From: Haemophilus paraphrohaemolyticus
GTDB taxonomy: Bacteria > Pseudomonadota > Gammaproteobacteria > Enterobacterales > Pasteurellaceae
Direction: 5' to 3'
NCBI RefSeq assembly: GCF_002015045.1
Contig: NZ_MUXX01000019.1
Span: forward strand, 1-64,000
Length of the DNA stretch: 64,000 bases
Shown here: in pieces, positions 38,492 through 48,066 of the stretch
Layout of the letters: each line of letters begins with the position of its first letter
Numbering within the stretch: the first letter of the stretch is position 1
Program-made: the position numbers and the translations under genes
Notes under the pieces: model-generated
Seen by the model: the letters and a program-made list of their open reading frames with translations, nothing else
The model's database searches: none
What the model was told of the DNA's origin: nothing

Positions 38492-39590
38492 TTACAACCC
38501 CGCCTTAAGACTAGCTTCAATGAACTTATCTAAATCTCCATCAAGCACAGCTTGGGTGTTACGGTTTTCCACACCTGTGCGTAGGTCTTTGATACGGCTG
38601 TCATCTAACACATATGAGCGAATTTGGCTGCCCCAACCGATGTCAGATTTACTCTCTTCCATCGCTTGTTTTTCGGCATTTTTCTTCATCATTTCCATCT
38701 CAAACAATTTCGCTTTTAGCTGTTTCATTGCCTGATCTTTATTTTGATGTTGTGAACGACCGTTCTGACATTGCACCACAATCCCCGATGGCATATGGGT
38801 AATTCGCACCGCAGATTCGGTTTTATTCACGTGCTGACCACCCGCTCCTGAAGCACGATAAACATCGATACGTAAATCCGCAGGGTTGATTTCGATATCA
38901 ATATCATCATCAATTTCAGGATAGACGAACGCCGCTGCGAACGAAGTATGGCGGCGGTTATTAGAATCAAACGGGCTTTTACGCACCAAGCGATGAATCC
39001 CAGTTTCGGTACGCAACCAACCAAAAGCGTATTCGCCTGAAATGCGAATAGTCGCCGATTTCAAGCCAGCCACATCACCGTCTGAAACCTCGATCAACTC
39101 TGCCTTGAATCCTTTGCTTTCTGCCCAGCGTAAATACATACGTAGGAGCATTTCCGTCCAGTCTTGTGCTTCCGTACCGCCCGAACCAGCCTGTAAATCC
39201 ACATAGCAATCTGCTGCATCATGCTGACCGCTAAACATACGTTGGAATTCAAGTTTGGCAAGTTTAGCTTCTAATTCGCCCGCTTCTGCTTGGGCTTCGT
39301 TGAAAGTTTCTTCATCTTCTGCTTCAACAGCAAGTTCGATTAAGCCTTCCACATCTTCAATGCCTTGATCGAGTACTTTAATAGTATTGACCACCATTTC
39401 AAGAGCAGAACGCTCTTTACCTAAAGCTTGAGCTTTTTCTGGCGTGTTCCAGATTTCAGGTTGCTCTAATTCAGCATTCACTTCTTCTAAGCGTTCAACT
39501 TTGGCATCAAAGTCAAAGATACCCCCGAAGCACATTGGTGCGTTCAGCGAGATCGGCAAGTTGGTTTTTGATTGGATTTAATTCAAACAT
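38492..39590 (-). CDS. prfB: Peptide chain release factor 2 (programmed +1 frameshift)
   Basis: The ATG at 39590 opens 25 codons ([20 protein letters not shown] then LRGYL) ending at an in-frame TGA (39513-39515). Skipping one base there continues as [12 protein letters not shown] to the stop at 38492, giving 365 residues, the length of E. coli RF2. RF2 reads UGA and UAA. The SPF anticodon-like motif ([11 protein letters not shown]) and the GGQ motif ([14 protein letters not shown]) are intact. Autoregulation: low RF2 lets the ribosome shift, high RF2 terminates. A conceptual start at 39559 (MPISLN) is in the wrong frame and an artefact. lysS is not directly behind. Confidence 0.96.
39512..39527 (-). 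promoter_or_regulatory. prfB programmed +1 frameshift site
   Basis: On the coding strand CGGGGGTATCTTTGAC: an internal Shine-Dalgarno-like G5 three bases ahead of the slippery CTT, the in-frame TGA and a following C, the poor termination context. This is the classic RF2 recoding signal, conserved to within one base. Confidence 0.95.
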
Positions 39591-39635
39591 TATTTTTCCT
39601 TTTATGGAGAATAAATGCTCTCTATGAAAGAAATT

Positions 39636-39662
39636 GTAGGGGCGTGTGCAACACGCCTCTAC
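39636..39662. repeat. Intergenic palindrome GTAGGGGCGTGT-GCA-ACACGCCTCTAC
   Basis: A near-perfect 12-bp inverted repeat with one G-T pair. It shares GTAGGG/CCTAC ends with the repeat at 22365-22424. Located between prfB and pfkA with a USS (about 39703-39740) next to it. Confidence 0.6.
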
Positions 39663-39735
39663 ATAAGAGCAATACATTAATAAAAAGTTAGTAAATTATA
39701 TCTCAAGCGGTTATTTTTTGAAAAATTTTGCAAAA

Positions 39736-39776
39736 CAAAAAGGCTGGCTTGATTTTCACCTTGCCAACCTTTTGGA
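39736..39776 (-). terminator. Terminator of pfkA
   Basis: Minus strand AAAAGGTTGGC pairs with GCCAGCCTTTT across a 14-base loop, followed by TGTTTTGC. It lies 15 bases after the pfkA stop. Confidence 0.6.
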
Positions 39777-39790
39777 AAATTGCTTAAAAA

Positions 39791-40765
39791 TTAAAATAAT
39801 TTTCTTGATGTTTCAAACAATTCTTCTTTGAATGGACGACGCATATTGTTGATTGCATCGATGATGTCGTGGTGAACTAATTTTTCGTTTTGAATACCCA
39901 CACAACGTCCACCAAAGCCTTGAAGTAATAATTCTACCGCATAAACCCCCATACGTGAGCCTAAAATACGGTCGAAGGCACAAGGCACGCCGCCACGTTG
40001 AGTGTGACCTAATACGGTTGCACGGGTTTCGTGACCAAAGCGATCTTCAATTTCACGAGCTAATTGGTGCACATCTGTCATTAACTCAGTAATCGCAATG
40101 ATGGCGTGGCGTTTGCCTTTTTTCAAGCCATTTTCGATGTTACGCATTAACGATTCTTTATCTAAGCCTTTTTCGGGTACGACAATATATTCACAACCGC
40201 CAGCTAATGCGGCACTGATGGTTAAATCGCCACAGTGACGGCCCATAATTTCTACGATAGAAATACGTTGGTGTGAGCTTGAAGTATCACGTAAGCGGTC
40301 GATTGCTTCTAATGCCGTTTCAAGTGCCGTTTGGTAACCGATAGTGTAATCCGTACCCGCTACGTCGTTATCAATGGTACCAGGTAAGCCGATACAGTTA
40401 ATGCCGAATTCTTCCGTTAACAGTTTCGCTCCCATATAAGAACCGTCACCGCCGATAACTACTAAGCCATCAATATCATATTTTTTCAGCACTTCAACAC
40501 ATTTTGCACGAACCGCTGGATCTTTAAATTCAGGGAAACGTGCAGAACCTAAGAATGTACCACCGCGGTTAATTACATCTGATACAGAGTGACGCTCTAA
40601 TTTCACTAATTTATCGTGATATAAACCATAATAACCATCGCGAACGCCATAAATTTCTAGTCCATAGCTTAATGCTGCACGTACCACGCTACGAATTGCA
40701 GCGTTCATACCTGGTGCGTCGCCACCGCTTGTTAATACGGCAATACGTTTGATTTCTTTAGCCAT
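39791..40765 (-). CDS. pfkA: 6-phosphofructokinase I
   Basis: 324 residues. PfkA phosphorylates fructose 6-phosphate in glycolysis. ATP site [20 protein letters not shown] near 10, [12 protein letters not shown] near 103, [14 protein letters not shown] near 125 (catalytic Asp) and the MGRHCGDLT substrate block near 169 are present. Full length; start has TAAGGTGTCAAAATG. Its counter-enzyme fbp is also in the window. Confidence 0.97.
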   Translation of the reverse strand: MAKEIKRIAVLTSGGDAPGMNAAIRSVVRAALSYGLEIYGVRDGYYGLYHDKLVKLERHSVSDVINRGGTFLGSARFPEFKDPAVRAKCVEVLKKYDIDGLVVIGGDGSYMGAKLLTEEFGINCIGLPGTIDNDVAGTDYTIGYQTALETALEAIDRLRDTSSSHQRISIVEIMGRHCGDLTISAALAGGCEYIVVPEKGLDKESLMRNIENGLKKGKRHAIIAITELMTDVHQLAREIEDRFGHETRATVLGHTQRGGVPCAFDRILGSRMGVYAVELLLQGFGGRCVGIQNEKLVHHDIIDAINNMRRPFKEELFETSRKLF

Positions 40766-40860
40766 TTTGACACCTTATTTAAAAATTAAAAAAATTCAAT
40801 TGGGCGGAAGATTACGCTTTTTTGCAGGCGAATTCTACCATAAAATCGTTATTTTTTGAT

Positions 40861-42057
40861 CTAATCCAATAAAATTGCTAATGACTTGTCAAGGGCTGTG
40901 AAAAATTGCTCCACATCCGCATCAGTATTGTAATGAGCCAACGAAAGCCGCACCGTTCCCACTCGATTTAAGTAGCGAAGATAAGGCTTCGCACAATGCT
41001 CTCCACTACGAATTGCTACTTTGCTCTCTGTGAAGAAAGACGCCAAATCAGCGTGGTGAATACCTTCAATTACAAAGCTCATTGTCGGGCTATTTTGACT
41101 GCCTAGAATATGCAAATTTTTATAGCTTTTTAACCGCTTGCGAGTATTTTCCGCAAGCTGATAGAGCGATTGATTTAATGCATCAAAATCCCATTCTTTT
41201 AGCCATTGTAACACTTCGCCAAAACCAATAATGCCTGCCATATTCGGCGTACCCGCTTCTAAACGATAAGGCAGCTCTGCCAACGTAAGTGTGGTTTTGG
41301 TCACATTCTGTAACATCTTTCCACCATAAAAGAACGGCTTTAAGGCTTGCAAGCGGTCAAATTTCCCAATCAAAATGCCAACGCCATTTGGCCCATACAT
41401 TTTATGTGCAGAGAAGGCATAGAAATCTGCTCCGATTTTTTTTACATCCACTTGCTCAGAACAGACTGCTTGTGCCATATCTACCACAATTTGAGCAGAA
41501 GAATGTTCACGAATAATGGAGACAATCTGTTCCGCTGGTTGGCGAACGCCTGTTACGTTTGAGACTAAATTAAATGCCACAATTTTGGTTTTTACTGATA
41601 AGACTTGTGTTAAAACCTGCTGATCGATCTGATAACCTTTATCCAAAGGCAACACAATCAATTTTGCCTGTTTACGTTCGGCAAGTTGCTGCCACGGAAT
41701 AAAATTGGCGTGGTGCTCGGCAACAGAAATCACAATCTCATCGCCCGCTTGGATTTGCTCTTCTATTCCATAAGCGACTAAATTCAGACTGTGAGTTGTG
41801 CCACTGGTCCAAATGACCTCTTCGCGTTTCGCATTAAATCGTTCAGAGACTAAACTACGAGCTTGTTCATATTTTTGAGTTTGAGGCAAATCATATTGAC
41901 TGCGATGCACCGAGCCAGCTGAACTGTAAAAATGCTGCGTTGCGTCAATCAAGCTTTGCGGTTTTAATGTCGTCGCAGCACTGTCTAAATACACCCAATC
42001 AGGAGATTGGCTAAAAAACGGAAAATGTTGGCGAAATTGACAGTTAATTTGGCTCAT
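40861..42057 (-). CDS. Cysteine desulfurase, SufS/CsdA group
   Basis: 398 residues of the class-V aminotransferase fold (group II desulfurases). The PLP lysine is in FYAFSAHKMYGPNGVGILIG near 225; the active Cys is in IRSGEHCAKPYLRYL near 360, with the short loop typical of SufS/CsdA rather than IscS. It mobilises sulfur from cysteine as an enzyme persulfide. No sufE/csdE or sufBCD lies adjacent, so the acceptor is unknown; a CsdA-type role is my best guess. Confidence 0.85.
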   Translation of the reverse strand: MSQINCQFRQHFPFFSQSPDWVYLDSAATTLKPQSLIDATQHFYSSAGSVHRSQYDLPQTQKYEQARSLVSERFNAKREEVIWTSGTTHSLNLVAYGIEEQIQAGDEIVISVAEHHANFIPWQQLAERKQAKLIVLPLDKGYQIDQQVLTQVLSVKTKIVAFNLVSNVTGVRQPAEQIVSIIREHSSAQIVVDMAQAVCSEQVDVKKIGADFYAFSAHKMYGPNGVGILIGKFDRLQALKPFFYGGKMLQNVTKTTLTLAELPYRLEAGTPNMAGIIGFGEVLQWLKEWDFDALNQSLYQLAENTRKRLKSYKNLHILGSQNSPTMSFVIEGIHHADLASFFTESKVAIRSGEHCAKPYLRYLNRVGTVRLSLAHYNTDADVEQFFTALDKSLAILLD

Positions 42058-42068
42058 CGGAATTTTCC

Positions 42069-42770
42069 TTATTGATGTTTTCTCATTTTGTTATAGAGGC
42101 TATTGCATGGAATGTTGTCGCCATCACCGTCTAATCTTTTGGCATTGCATTGGCGAAAATAGCGCTCCGCTTCTGTGTAATGTCTGAAATCCTTGCAAGT
42201 TAATTTTTGCGAGCAATCAACACCGCTCATCACGCCAAAATATTCAGGTTTGTGGGTTTGCACAACATTGCTATCATTTGAGCGCTGATAACCAATACCT
42301 TTAGTTTTGCGCCATTCGGTTGGCTCAATCGGGCGAGCATCATTCCATAATCCAATTCGGCGACTTCTCGCTTGCTCTTGAGTTTGTTCATAAATCGGCT
42401 GAGTTTGGCGATACGCCCACGCCATTCCTTGCTCAACTAATTTAAGGTTGATGTTTACATTTCGGTCATACACCACAGCAAGCACTCGACCATATTTATC
42501 ATACCCCGTGCTTTGCAGGGTAACTTGCTTTTTAAATGCTAAGTTAGACAAAGCTTGCTTCGCTTTATTACCAAAGGGTTGAGAGGATTCAGGGGCATCA
42601 ATATGCAGTAACCGAACTTTTATTTGAGTTCGCTCCTTCAAGCACGTAAGCGTATCACCATCGCTAATTCCAACCACTTTACAGTCAATGGTTCGCTCTA
42701 TTTTCGCCAGTGCAAGCGGTGAAATTTGCCAGAAAAAGAACAAAGATAGTAGAAAAGAAAGTTTTTTCAT
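42069..42770 (-). CDS. Secreted thermonuclease (SNase) with C-terminal Excalibur-like domain
   Basis: 233 residues. Signal peptide to about residue 22 (FLLSLFFFWQISPLALA). The SNase fold shows VVGISDGDTLTC, VRLLHIDAPESSQPFG (catalytic Asp/Glu) and YDKYGRVLAVVYDRNVNINL with LVEQGMAWAYRQ near 130. The last 49 residues (CSQKLTCKDF, ERYFRQCNAKRLDGDGDNIP) are a Cys-rich Ca2+-binding Excalibur-type module. A Ca2+-dependent nuclease exported to periplasm or surface is the inference. Lies three bases beyond argE. Confidence 0.88.
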   Translation of the reverse strand: MKKLSFLLSLFFFWQISPLALAKIERTIDCKVVGISDGDTLTCLKERTQIKVRLLHIDAPESSQPFGNKAKQALSNLAFKKQVTLQSTGYDKYGRVLAVVYDRNVNINLKLVEQGMAWAYRQTQPIYEQTQEQARSRRIGLWNDARPIEPTEWRKTKGIGYQRSNDSNVVQTHKPEYFGVMSGVDCSQKLTCKDFRHYTEAERYFRQCNAKRLDGDGDNIPCNSLYNKMRKHQ

Positions 42771-42773
42771 AAT

Positions 42774-43907
42774 TTAAAAACAAAAATGCTGAATTAACTT
42801 GGTTAATAATTCCCTTGTTGGCTCAATAAACTTCGTTTCTAAAAATTCATCAGGTTGATGAGCTTGCTCAATCGAACCAGGCCCAAGTACAAGAGTTGGG
42901 CAAAGTTGTTGGATATAAGGTGCTTCGGTGCAGTAGTTTGCTGATTCGCATTTTTCGCCTAACAGTTTTTCAACCACTTGCACGATTTGAGCGGAATGTT
43001 CGCACTCATAGCCTGGAATACCACTGTGCAATTGGCGGATTTCAATTAAATCGCCATATTTTTCAAGCATTGGAGCAAGGTGTTCAAGCATTAAATGATG
43101 TAAATCTTCCACAGCTAAACCTGGCAACGGGCGCATATCCAATTGCAACTCACAGCAAGCACAAATGCGGTTAATCGCATCGCCCCCGTGAATGTTACCA
43201 AAATTCATTGTTGGATAAGGCACTTTGAAGAAATCGTTGCGGAATTTGGTTTTCAGCTCATTACGCATTGTAATCAAGTGAGCCGTTGCTTCGTGCATCA
43301 ATTCGATCGCGTTAATGCCACGCTCTGGATCGCTTGAATGTCCACTTTTTCCCGTAATGCGGATCGCTTCGCCCATATGTCCTTTGTGTGCACGAATTGG
43401 TTTAAGCGAGGTTGGTTCGCCAATAATGGCACAATCAGGGCGAATATGGCTGTGCTGTGCAAAAGTGCTCGCTCCTAGCATCGTGGTTTCTTCGTCAGCG
43501 GTGGCAAGAATACGAATTGGCTTTTTCACTTGGCTTAAGTCAAGCTGACTGACTACATCGACTACGAACGCAAAAAATCCTTTCATATCCGCCGTGCCTA
43601 AACCGTAAAATCTTCCTTCTTTTTCGGTAAGATTAAACGGATTGAACGTCCATTTTCCGTCATCAAAAGGGACAGTGTCGGTGTGCCCCGCCAGCAATAA
43701 ACCGCCTTCGCCTTCGCCATAAGTTGCCAATAAATTGTATTTATCTCGGCTATTTTCAACCGCTAAAATCTCGCTATGAAAGCCCAAATCATTGAGCCAG
43801 TTTGCCAATAATTCAATCAGCGGTTTGTTCGATTGATCCTCAAATGCTTCAAGGCTCGAAATAGTCGGGATGGCAATCAGTTGTGAATAGCGATCAATAA
43901 ATTTCAT
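42774..43907 (-). CDS. argE: Acetylornithine deacetylase
   Basis: 377 residues from the ATG at 43907, which is better placed behind AGAGG than the ATG six bases earlier. ArgE, an M20 zinc hydrolase, releases ornithine from N-acetylornithine. The dimetal motif [16 protein letters not shown] near 80, [13 protein letters not shown] near 110 and [12 protein letters not shown] (catalytic Glu) near 142 are complete, with the lid domain between about 180 and 300. It is the third gene of a likely ArgR-controlled operon and partners argD functionally. Confidence 0.95.
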   Translation of the reverse strand: MKFIDRYSQLIAIPTISSLEAFEDQSNKPLIELLANWLNDLGFHSEILAVENSRDKYNLLATYGEGEGGLLLAGHTDTVPFDDGKWTFNPFNLTEKEGRFYGLGTADMKGFFAFVVDVVSQLDLSQVKKPIRILATADEETTMLGASTFAQHSHIRPDCAIIGEPTSLKPIRAHKGHMGEAIRITGKSGHSSDPERGINAIELMHEATAHLITMRNELKTKFRNDFFKVPYPTMNFGNIHGGDAINRICACCELQLDMRPLPGLAVEDLHHLMLEHLAPMLEKYGDLIEIRQLHSGIPGYECEHSAQIVQVVEKLLGEKCESANYCTEAPYIQQLCPTLVLGPGSIEQAHQPDEFLETKFIEPTRELLTKLIQHFCF

Positions 43908-44691
43908 CTTCATCTTCCTCTTGTTGGCGATGTCTTATGATATTTCTCATAACGGCAAAACCCGCAATTATTTCCCAAATCATTATTGTATAAAGGCTGA
44001 TACGCTCTAATATTGGCGAAAGTAACGTTGGATAAACCATTGTAATACTTACGCAAATCAATCCAATAAAACCAAGCCAGAGACTCGATTTTTTAAGGCG
44101 TGGTGTAAGGGTTTTGTCTAAATCTAGCCCAATAAAAAGTAGCATTAAGTTACCAATAATAATAGAGAGACTTAAGCCGAAATTTTGCAAACCACCTTCT
44201 GAATATCGACCGCTTGTAATCTCAGAAACTAATGCCGTACCGATAGCAAAAAGCAGTGCGAGCAGGAGCTCAACTAGCCAGAGACGTTTATGTGAAATCG
44301 GATAAAGGCAAATTAAATAGAACGGCACAACGATGTAACTTTGGTAGCTAAATAGGATTCGCATAATATGCGGTAAGTTGGAAAGCGTACTTTCTTTACC
44401 ATCAATCACGCTCCCAATGGGGAAAAAAAGTTCTAGTGTTGAATGATGAAAATAAGCGGTGATGGAACGCCCACTAAATAAAATGGTAACGTGTTCGCCG
44501 AAAAGATAAAAGACACCTGCATAAGCCATTAACCCACCGAAAATAACGGTTAAAATCATCGCCATTTTTTTAAAGCAAGGATGCATTAAATAAGGATAAA
44601 CCGCTATCGCAAAAGAGCCACTTTTGAAATAGTGGCGAACGTTTTGCGAAAGCGAAACCAAGAAATTTAAGATTGAAGTGAGATATTTCAT
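43894..44691 (-). CDS. Multi-pass membrane protein of unknown function
   Basis: 265 residues with about six or seven hydrophobic segments ([104 protein letters not shown]) and a charged C-terminus ([11 protein letters not shown]). I do not recognise a family. Its end overlaps the argE start region, and it lies 14 bases after the antiporter gene, so it is squarely inside the arginine operon. Confidence 0.75.
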   Translation of the reverse strand: MKYLTSILNFLVSLSQNVRHYFKSGSFAIAVYPYLMHPCFKKMAMILTVIFGGLMAYAGVFYLFGEHVTILFSGRSITAYFHHSTLELFFPIGSVIDGKESTLSNLPHIMRILFSYQSYIVVPFYLICLYPISHKRLWLVELLLALLFAIGTALVSEITSGRYSEGGLQNFGLSLSIIIGNLMLLFIGLDLDKTLTPRLKKSSLWLGFIGLICVSITMVYPTLLSPILERISLYTIMIWEIIAGFAVMRNIIRHRQQEEDEDEIY

Positions 44692-44705
44692 CTTACAAAC
44701 TCGTA

Positions 44706-46100
44706 CTACAAAAAGGCATAAATAGAGCCGATGGATAAAATAAAGGTACAGCCAAGTGCGACCGTTTCATTACGTGAAAAATCAAATTTGCCCGATTTCT
44801 GGTAACGCGTGTAAAAAAAGAGGATTGCCCCAGGTGTATATAAAATTACTGAAAAGAGTAGGTATTCTATTCCCGCTGCGTAAACCAACCAGAAACCATA
44901 AAGGGTTGCAATAATGCCAGCCAGTTTGATATACCAAGCGGCACCAATGTTAAATGCGAGTCGAAGTAAATAAGTACCAACTAAGAAATAAGGCACTAAA
45001 ATCATCGTGGTCGCCAACTGAATAAGCACATCATACCCTTTGCTAGTGAAAAAAACGAGTACCAAGATAATTTGAATAACGATGTTAGTAAACCAGAGTG
45101 AGCTAATAGGTGTATCGTTCTCATTCTTTTTATTCAGAAAACGGGGAAACACTTGCGTTTGGGAAGCTTGATACATCACTTCTGCCGAAAACATTGTCCA
45201 GCTCATATAAGATGCAAGTACAGATACAATTAAGCAAAAAGTAATCAAAATTTTACCGCTTGTGCCGATCATATGTTCCATAATGCCTGTCATTGAAGGA
45301 TTCGGCATAGCAGCAATCACTTCACGCGGCAAAATACCTAGCGAAAGCGCAGTAATCGCTACATAAAGAATCAGGGCGATTAAAATGCCTAGGATTGTCG
45401 CAATGCCCACATCGTTTTTCTTTTTCGCGTGAGCGGAAAGAACCGTTGCACCTTCCACGCCAACAAAAACCCAAAGCGTAATCAGCATCGTGCTTTTGAT
45501 TTGATCCAATAATGGCATTTGCAAACTTTCGCCGTGGAAATCTTGCATAAATTGAGTAGACGAGAAAAAGATTATGGCTAATACAATAAAAATAATTAAC
45601 GGAAGTACTTTAACGATCGTTGCAATCAAATTCACATAGGCAGCCTCTTTTATACCCTTTGCGATCAAAATATGGATCAACCACACCACCAAAGAAGCAG
45701 ATAAAATCGAAACTAGCGACGTGCCATCGCCAAAAATAGTAAACTGTTCGCTATCAAAAAAGAGCCCAAACCCACTGAATGCGACAACAAGATAACTTAC
45801 GCTACCAATAGAGGTACAAAGCCAATAGCCCCAAGCTGCAAGACCACCGATAAAATCGCCAAAACCTTCTCGTGCATAGGTATAAATGCCACCATCTAAA
45901 TCAGGACGCAATCGAGAGAGGAAGAAAAAAGAAAGCCCAAGGAAAATAATCCCAAAACCTGTGATTGCCCAACCCGCGAGCAAAGCTTCTGCACTTGCAA
46001 CCGCTGCCATATTTTGTGGCAGGCTAAAGATACCCGAACCAATCATCGAACTCAGTACTAGTGCAGTAAGTGATACCAATCCGATTTTGTCTTTTGACAT
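44706..46100 (-). CDS. APC-superfamily basic amino acid antiporter (arginine/ornithine-type)
   Basis: 464 residues with twelve membrane helices. The APA-family start IGLVSLTALVLSSMIGSGIF with the GSG substrate loop, and GGIYTYAREGFGDFIGGLAAW near 70, fit the arginine:ornithine and lysine:cadaverine exchanger group. An ARG-box-like double palindrome upstream and argE downstream favour arginine or ornithine as substrate. I do not give a symbol because ArcD-, YdgI- and PotE-type members are hard to separate by eye. Confidence 0.8.
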   Translation of the reverse strand: MSKDKIGLVSLTALVLSSMIGSGIFSLPQNMAAVASAEALLAGWAITGFGIIFLGLSFFFLSRLRPDLDGGIYTYAREGFGDFIGGLAAWGYWLCTSIGSVSYLVVAFSGFGLFFDSEQFTIFGDGTSLVSILSASLVVWLIHILIAKGIKEAAYVNLIATIVKVLPLIIFIVLAIIFFSSTQFMQDFHGESLQMPLLDQIKSTMLITLWVFVGVEGATVLSAHAKKKNDVGIATILGILIALILYVAITALSLGILPREVIAAMPNPSMTGIMEHMIGTSGKILITFCLIVSVLASYMSWTMFSAEVMYQASQTQVFPRFLNKKNENDTPISSLWFTNIVIQIILVLVFFTSKGYDVLIQLATTMILVPYFLVGTYLLRLAFNIGAAWYIKLAGIIATLYGFWLVYAAGIEYLLFSVILYTPGAILFFYTRYQKSGKFDFSRNETVALGCTFILSIGSIYAFL

Positions 46101-46117
46101 AAAATGTCCTTTATTTA

Positions 46118-46156
46118 TTTCGTTAATTATTCAAAAAATTTGCATAATTTATCATA
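46118..46156 (-). promoter_or_regulatory. ArgR operator: two ARG boxes upstream of the antiporter-argE operon
   Basis: TCGTTAATTATTCA (46120-46133) and TGCATAATTTATCA (46141-46154) each match TGAAT-w4-ATTCA at 7 of 10 fixed positions. The gap of 7 bases makes the 18-bp boxes lie exactly 3 bp apart, the spacing ArgR hexamers need. They sit 20-55 bases ahead of the start. Confidence 0.65.
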
Positions 46157-46219
46157 AAAAGCGGAGAGCATCTAATTAAAAGGACAGATTGTGGGTGAAA
46201 AGATAGCCAATTACAGATA

Positions 46220-46246
46220 AAAATAAAGCCCTGATAAACAGGGCTT
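46220..46246 (-). terminator. Terminator of the tol-pal operon
   Basis: AAGCCCTG (46226-46233) pairs with CAGGGCTT (46239-46246), loop ATAAA; on the minus strand TTTATTTTTATC follows. 40 bases after pal. Confidence 0.85.
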
Positions 46247-46285
46247 CATTTTTAATAAACTAAGTTTCTATAAAAGAAGTAGAAA

Positions 46286-46747
46286 TTAGTATTCTAATAC
46301 TGCACGACGGTTTTTCGCGTAGTCAGCTTCAGTATGACCTAAAACTGCTGGTTTTTCTTCACCGTAAGATACAGTTGCAACATTTGATGCACCTTGTTGT
46401 GCTAAGTAGTTTTGTACTGCGTTTGCACGACGTTGGCCTAATGCGATGTTGTACTCTGGAGTACCACGTTCATCAGCGTGACCTGCAACAGTTACGTTTG
46501 CTTTAGTTGCTTTTAATAATTCTGCGTGAGCATCTAATAATGTACGGTATTCGCCTTCAACATTGTATTTATCGAAACCGAAGTACACAGTGTTGTAACG
46601 AGTTTGTAAATCTTGTGCAGACATACCGCCGTATTGAGCCCCTGCATTTGTGTTTGCATTTGCTGCTGCGTTGTCTGAAGATGAGCTACATGCCGCTAAT
46701 ACGAAAGCTGGCGCCGCTACCATTAAAACTTTAGCTAGTTTTTTCAT
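46286..46747 (-). CDS. pal: Peptidoglycan-associated lipoprotein (P6-like)
   Basis: 153 residues. Lipoprotein signal with lipobox VLAAC and Cys20, a Ser/Asn/Ala linker, then an OmpA-like peptidoglycan-binding domain ([40 protein letters not shown]). Pal anchors the outer membrane to the wall and binds TolB. Last gene of the tol operon; no cpoB (ybgF) follows. Confidence 0.97.
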   Translation of the reverse strand: MKKLAKVLMVAAPAFVLAACSSSSDNAAANANTNAGAQYGGMSAQDLQTRYNTVYFGFDKYNVEGEYRTLLDAHAELLKATKANVTVAGHADERGTPEYNIALGQRRANAVQNYLAQQGASNVATVSYGEEKPAVLGHTEADYAKNRRAVLEY

Positions 46748-46767
46748 TTTATACTCCTAAGAGAAGA

Positions 46768-48048
46768 TTATTGTTTAGTTAAATACGGTGACCAAGCAGG
46801 GAACTTATATTGCCCTCCTGCACCAGGCAGATTTGCTTTAAAACGACCGTCTGCGGACACCAATTGTAGCACTTTACTCGTACCTTTGGTAGAGCTATAA
46901 ATAACCATAATGCCGTTTGGTGAAATACTTGGGCTTTCATCTAAAAACGTTGAACTTAAGACTTCCGTGCCACCCGAAGTGAGATCACGTTTTACCACTT
47001 TATCTCCAGCAATCATGATTAAATTCTTGCCATCAGCAGATGACTTAGCTGCATAGGAAACACCGCCTCCTACATTACTTACACCACCACCTGATGCACT
47101 CATTCGATAAACTTGTGGTGAACCTGAGCGGTCTGAGGTAAAGTAAATGAAACCACCATCTGGTGACCAGCTTGGTTCAGTATTATTTCCTGCATTTGCA
47201 GTTAATTTGCTTGGCGTACCACCGCCAGCACCAACAACATAAATATTCAATTCACCATCTTGATTAGACGCAAAAGCAATTTTTGAACCATCTGGTGAGA
47301 ACGCTGGTGCACCATTATGCCCTTTTAATGCAGCTACAACACGACGGCTACCCGAGCGAAGATCATGAACAACAACTTGTGCTTTTTTATTTTCAAAAGT
47401 CACATACGCTAATTTACTGCCATCTGGCGCCCACTCTGGCGACATTAACGGCTCTTTACTTCTAACTACGGTAAAAGCATTGAATCCATCATAATCAGAA
47501 ACTCGTAACTCATATGATGATACACCACGTTGTACTACATATGCAATTTTTGTTCTAAATGCACCTCGAATTTGCGTGATTTTTTCAAAGACCAAATCAC
47601 TCACAGTGTGAGCACCTTGACGCATTTGTGCCGCTGGCACATTAAATGCGCCTTGATCTAATACAGCAGCAGGTGAACTTAAAGTATCAACTAATTGGTA
47701 TGCGACATTATAACCACCGCCAGCTGGCGTTACTTGTCCGACCACTACCATATCTACACCAATATCAGTCCATTGTTGTGAAACTACTTCACTTGCAGAA
47801 CCTGGTTGAGCCGGCAGTTTAGTTCTATCAATAGGAGAGAATTTACCACTGTTACGTAAATCATCAGCAATAATTTGACCTACATCTTCGTTAGCACTAC
47901 CTTTAAAAGGAATAACTGCAATTGGCTGAGCCATACTCACACCTTCGTCTACCGAAATCACTACATCTGACTCGGCTTTAGCAATATTAGCACTACACAA
48001 TAATGCGAACACACCCATTATACTCGCTAAATGCGATTTAAACTTCAT
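46768..48048 (-). CDS. tolB: Tol-Pal system periplasmic protein TolB
   Basis: 426 residues. Signal peptide to about residue 25 (cleavage near AKA-ES), an N-terminal domain that binds TolA ([20 protein letters not shown]), and a six-bladed beta-propeller with repeated [13 protein letters not shown] blocks. Interacts with Pal and, by its N-terminal strand, with TolA. Confidence 0.97.
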   Translation of the reverse strand: MKFKSHLASIMGVFALLCSANIAKAESDVVISVDEGVSMAQPIAVIPFKGSANEDVGQIIADDLRNSGKFSPIDRTKLPAQPGSASEVVSQQWTDIGVDMVVVGQVTPAGGGYNVAYQLVDTLSSPAAVLDQGAFNVPAAQMRQGAHTVSDLVFEKITQIRGAFRTKIAYVVQRGVSSYELRVSDYDGFNAFTVVRSKEPLMSPEWAPDGSKLAYVTFENKKAQVVVHDLRSGSRRVVAALKGHNGAPAFSPDGSKIAFASNQDGELNIYVVGAGGGTPSKLTANAGNNTEPSWSPDGGFIYFTSDRSGSPQVYRMSASGGGVSNVGGGVSYAAKSSADGKNLIMIAGDKVVKRDLTSGGTEVLSSTFLDESPSISPNGIMVIYSSTKGTSKVLQLVSADGRFKANLPGAGGQYKFPAWSPYLTKQ

Positions 48049-48066
48049 TTTTTAACCTCTAGGTTA

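Noticed and set aside
39516..39559. Alternative start of prfB at 39559 ([15 protein letters not shown])
   Set aside because: Those residues are a wrong-frame reading of the codons for [14 protein letters not shown]; the true start is 39590 with a +1 frameshift.
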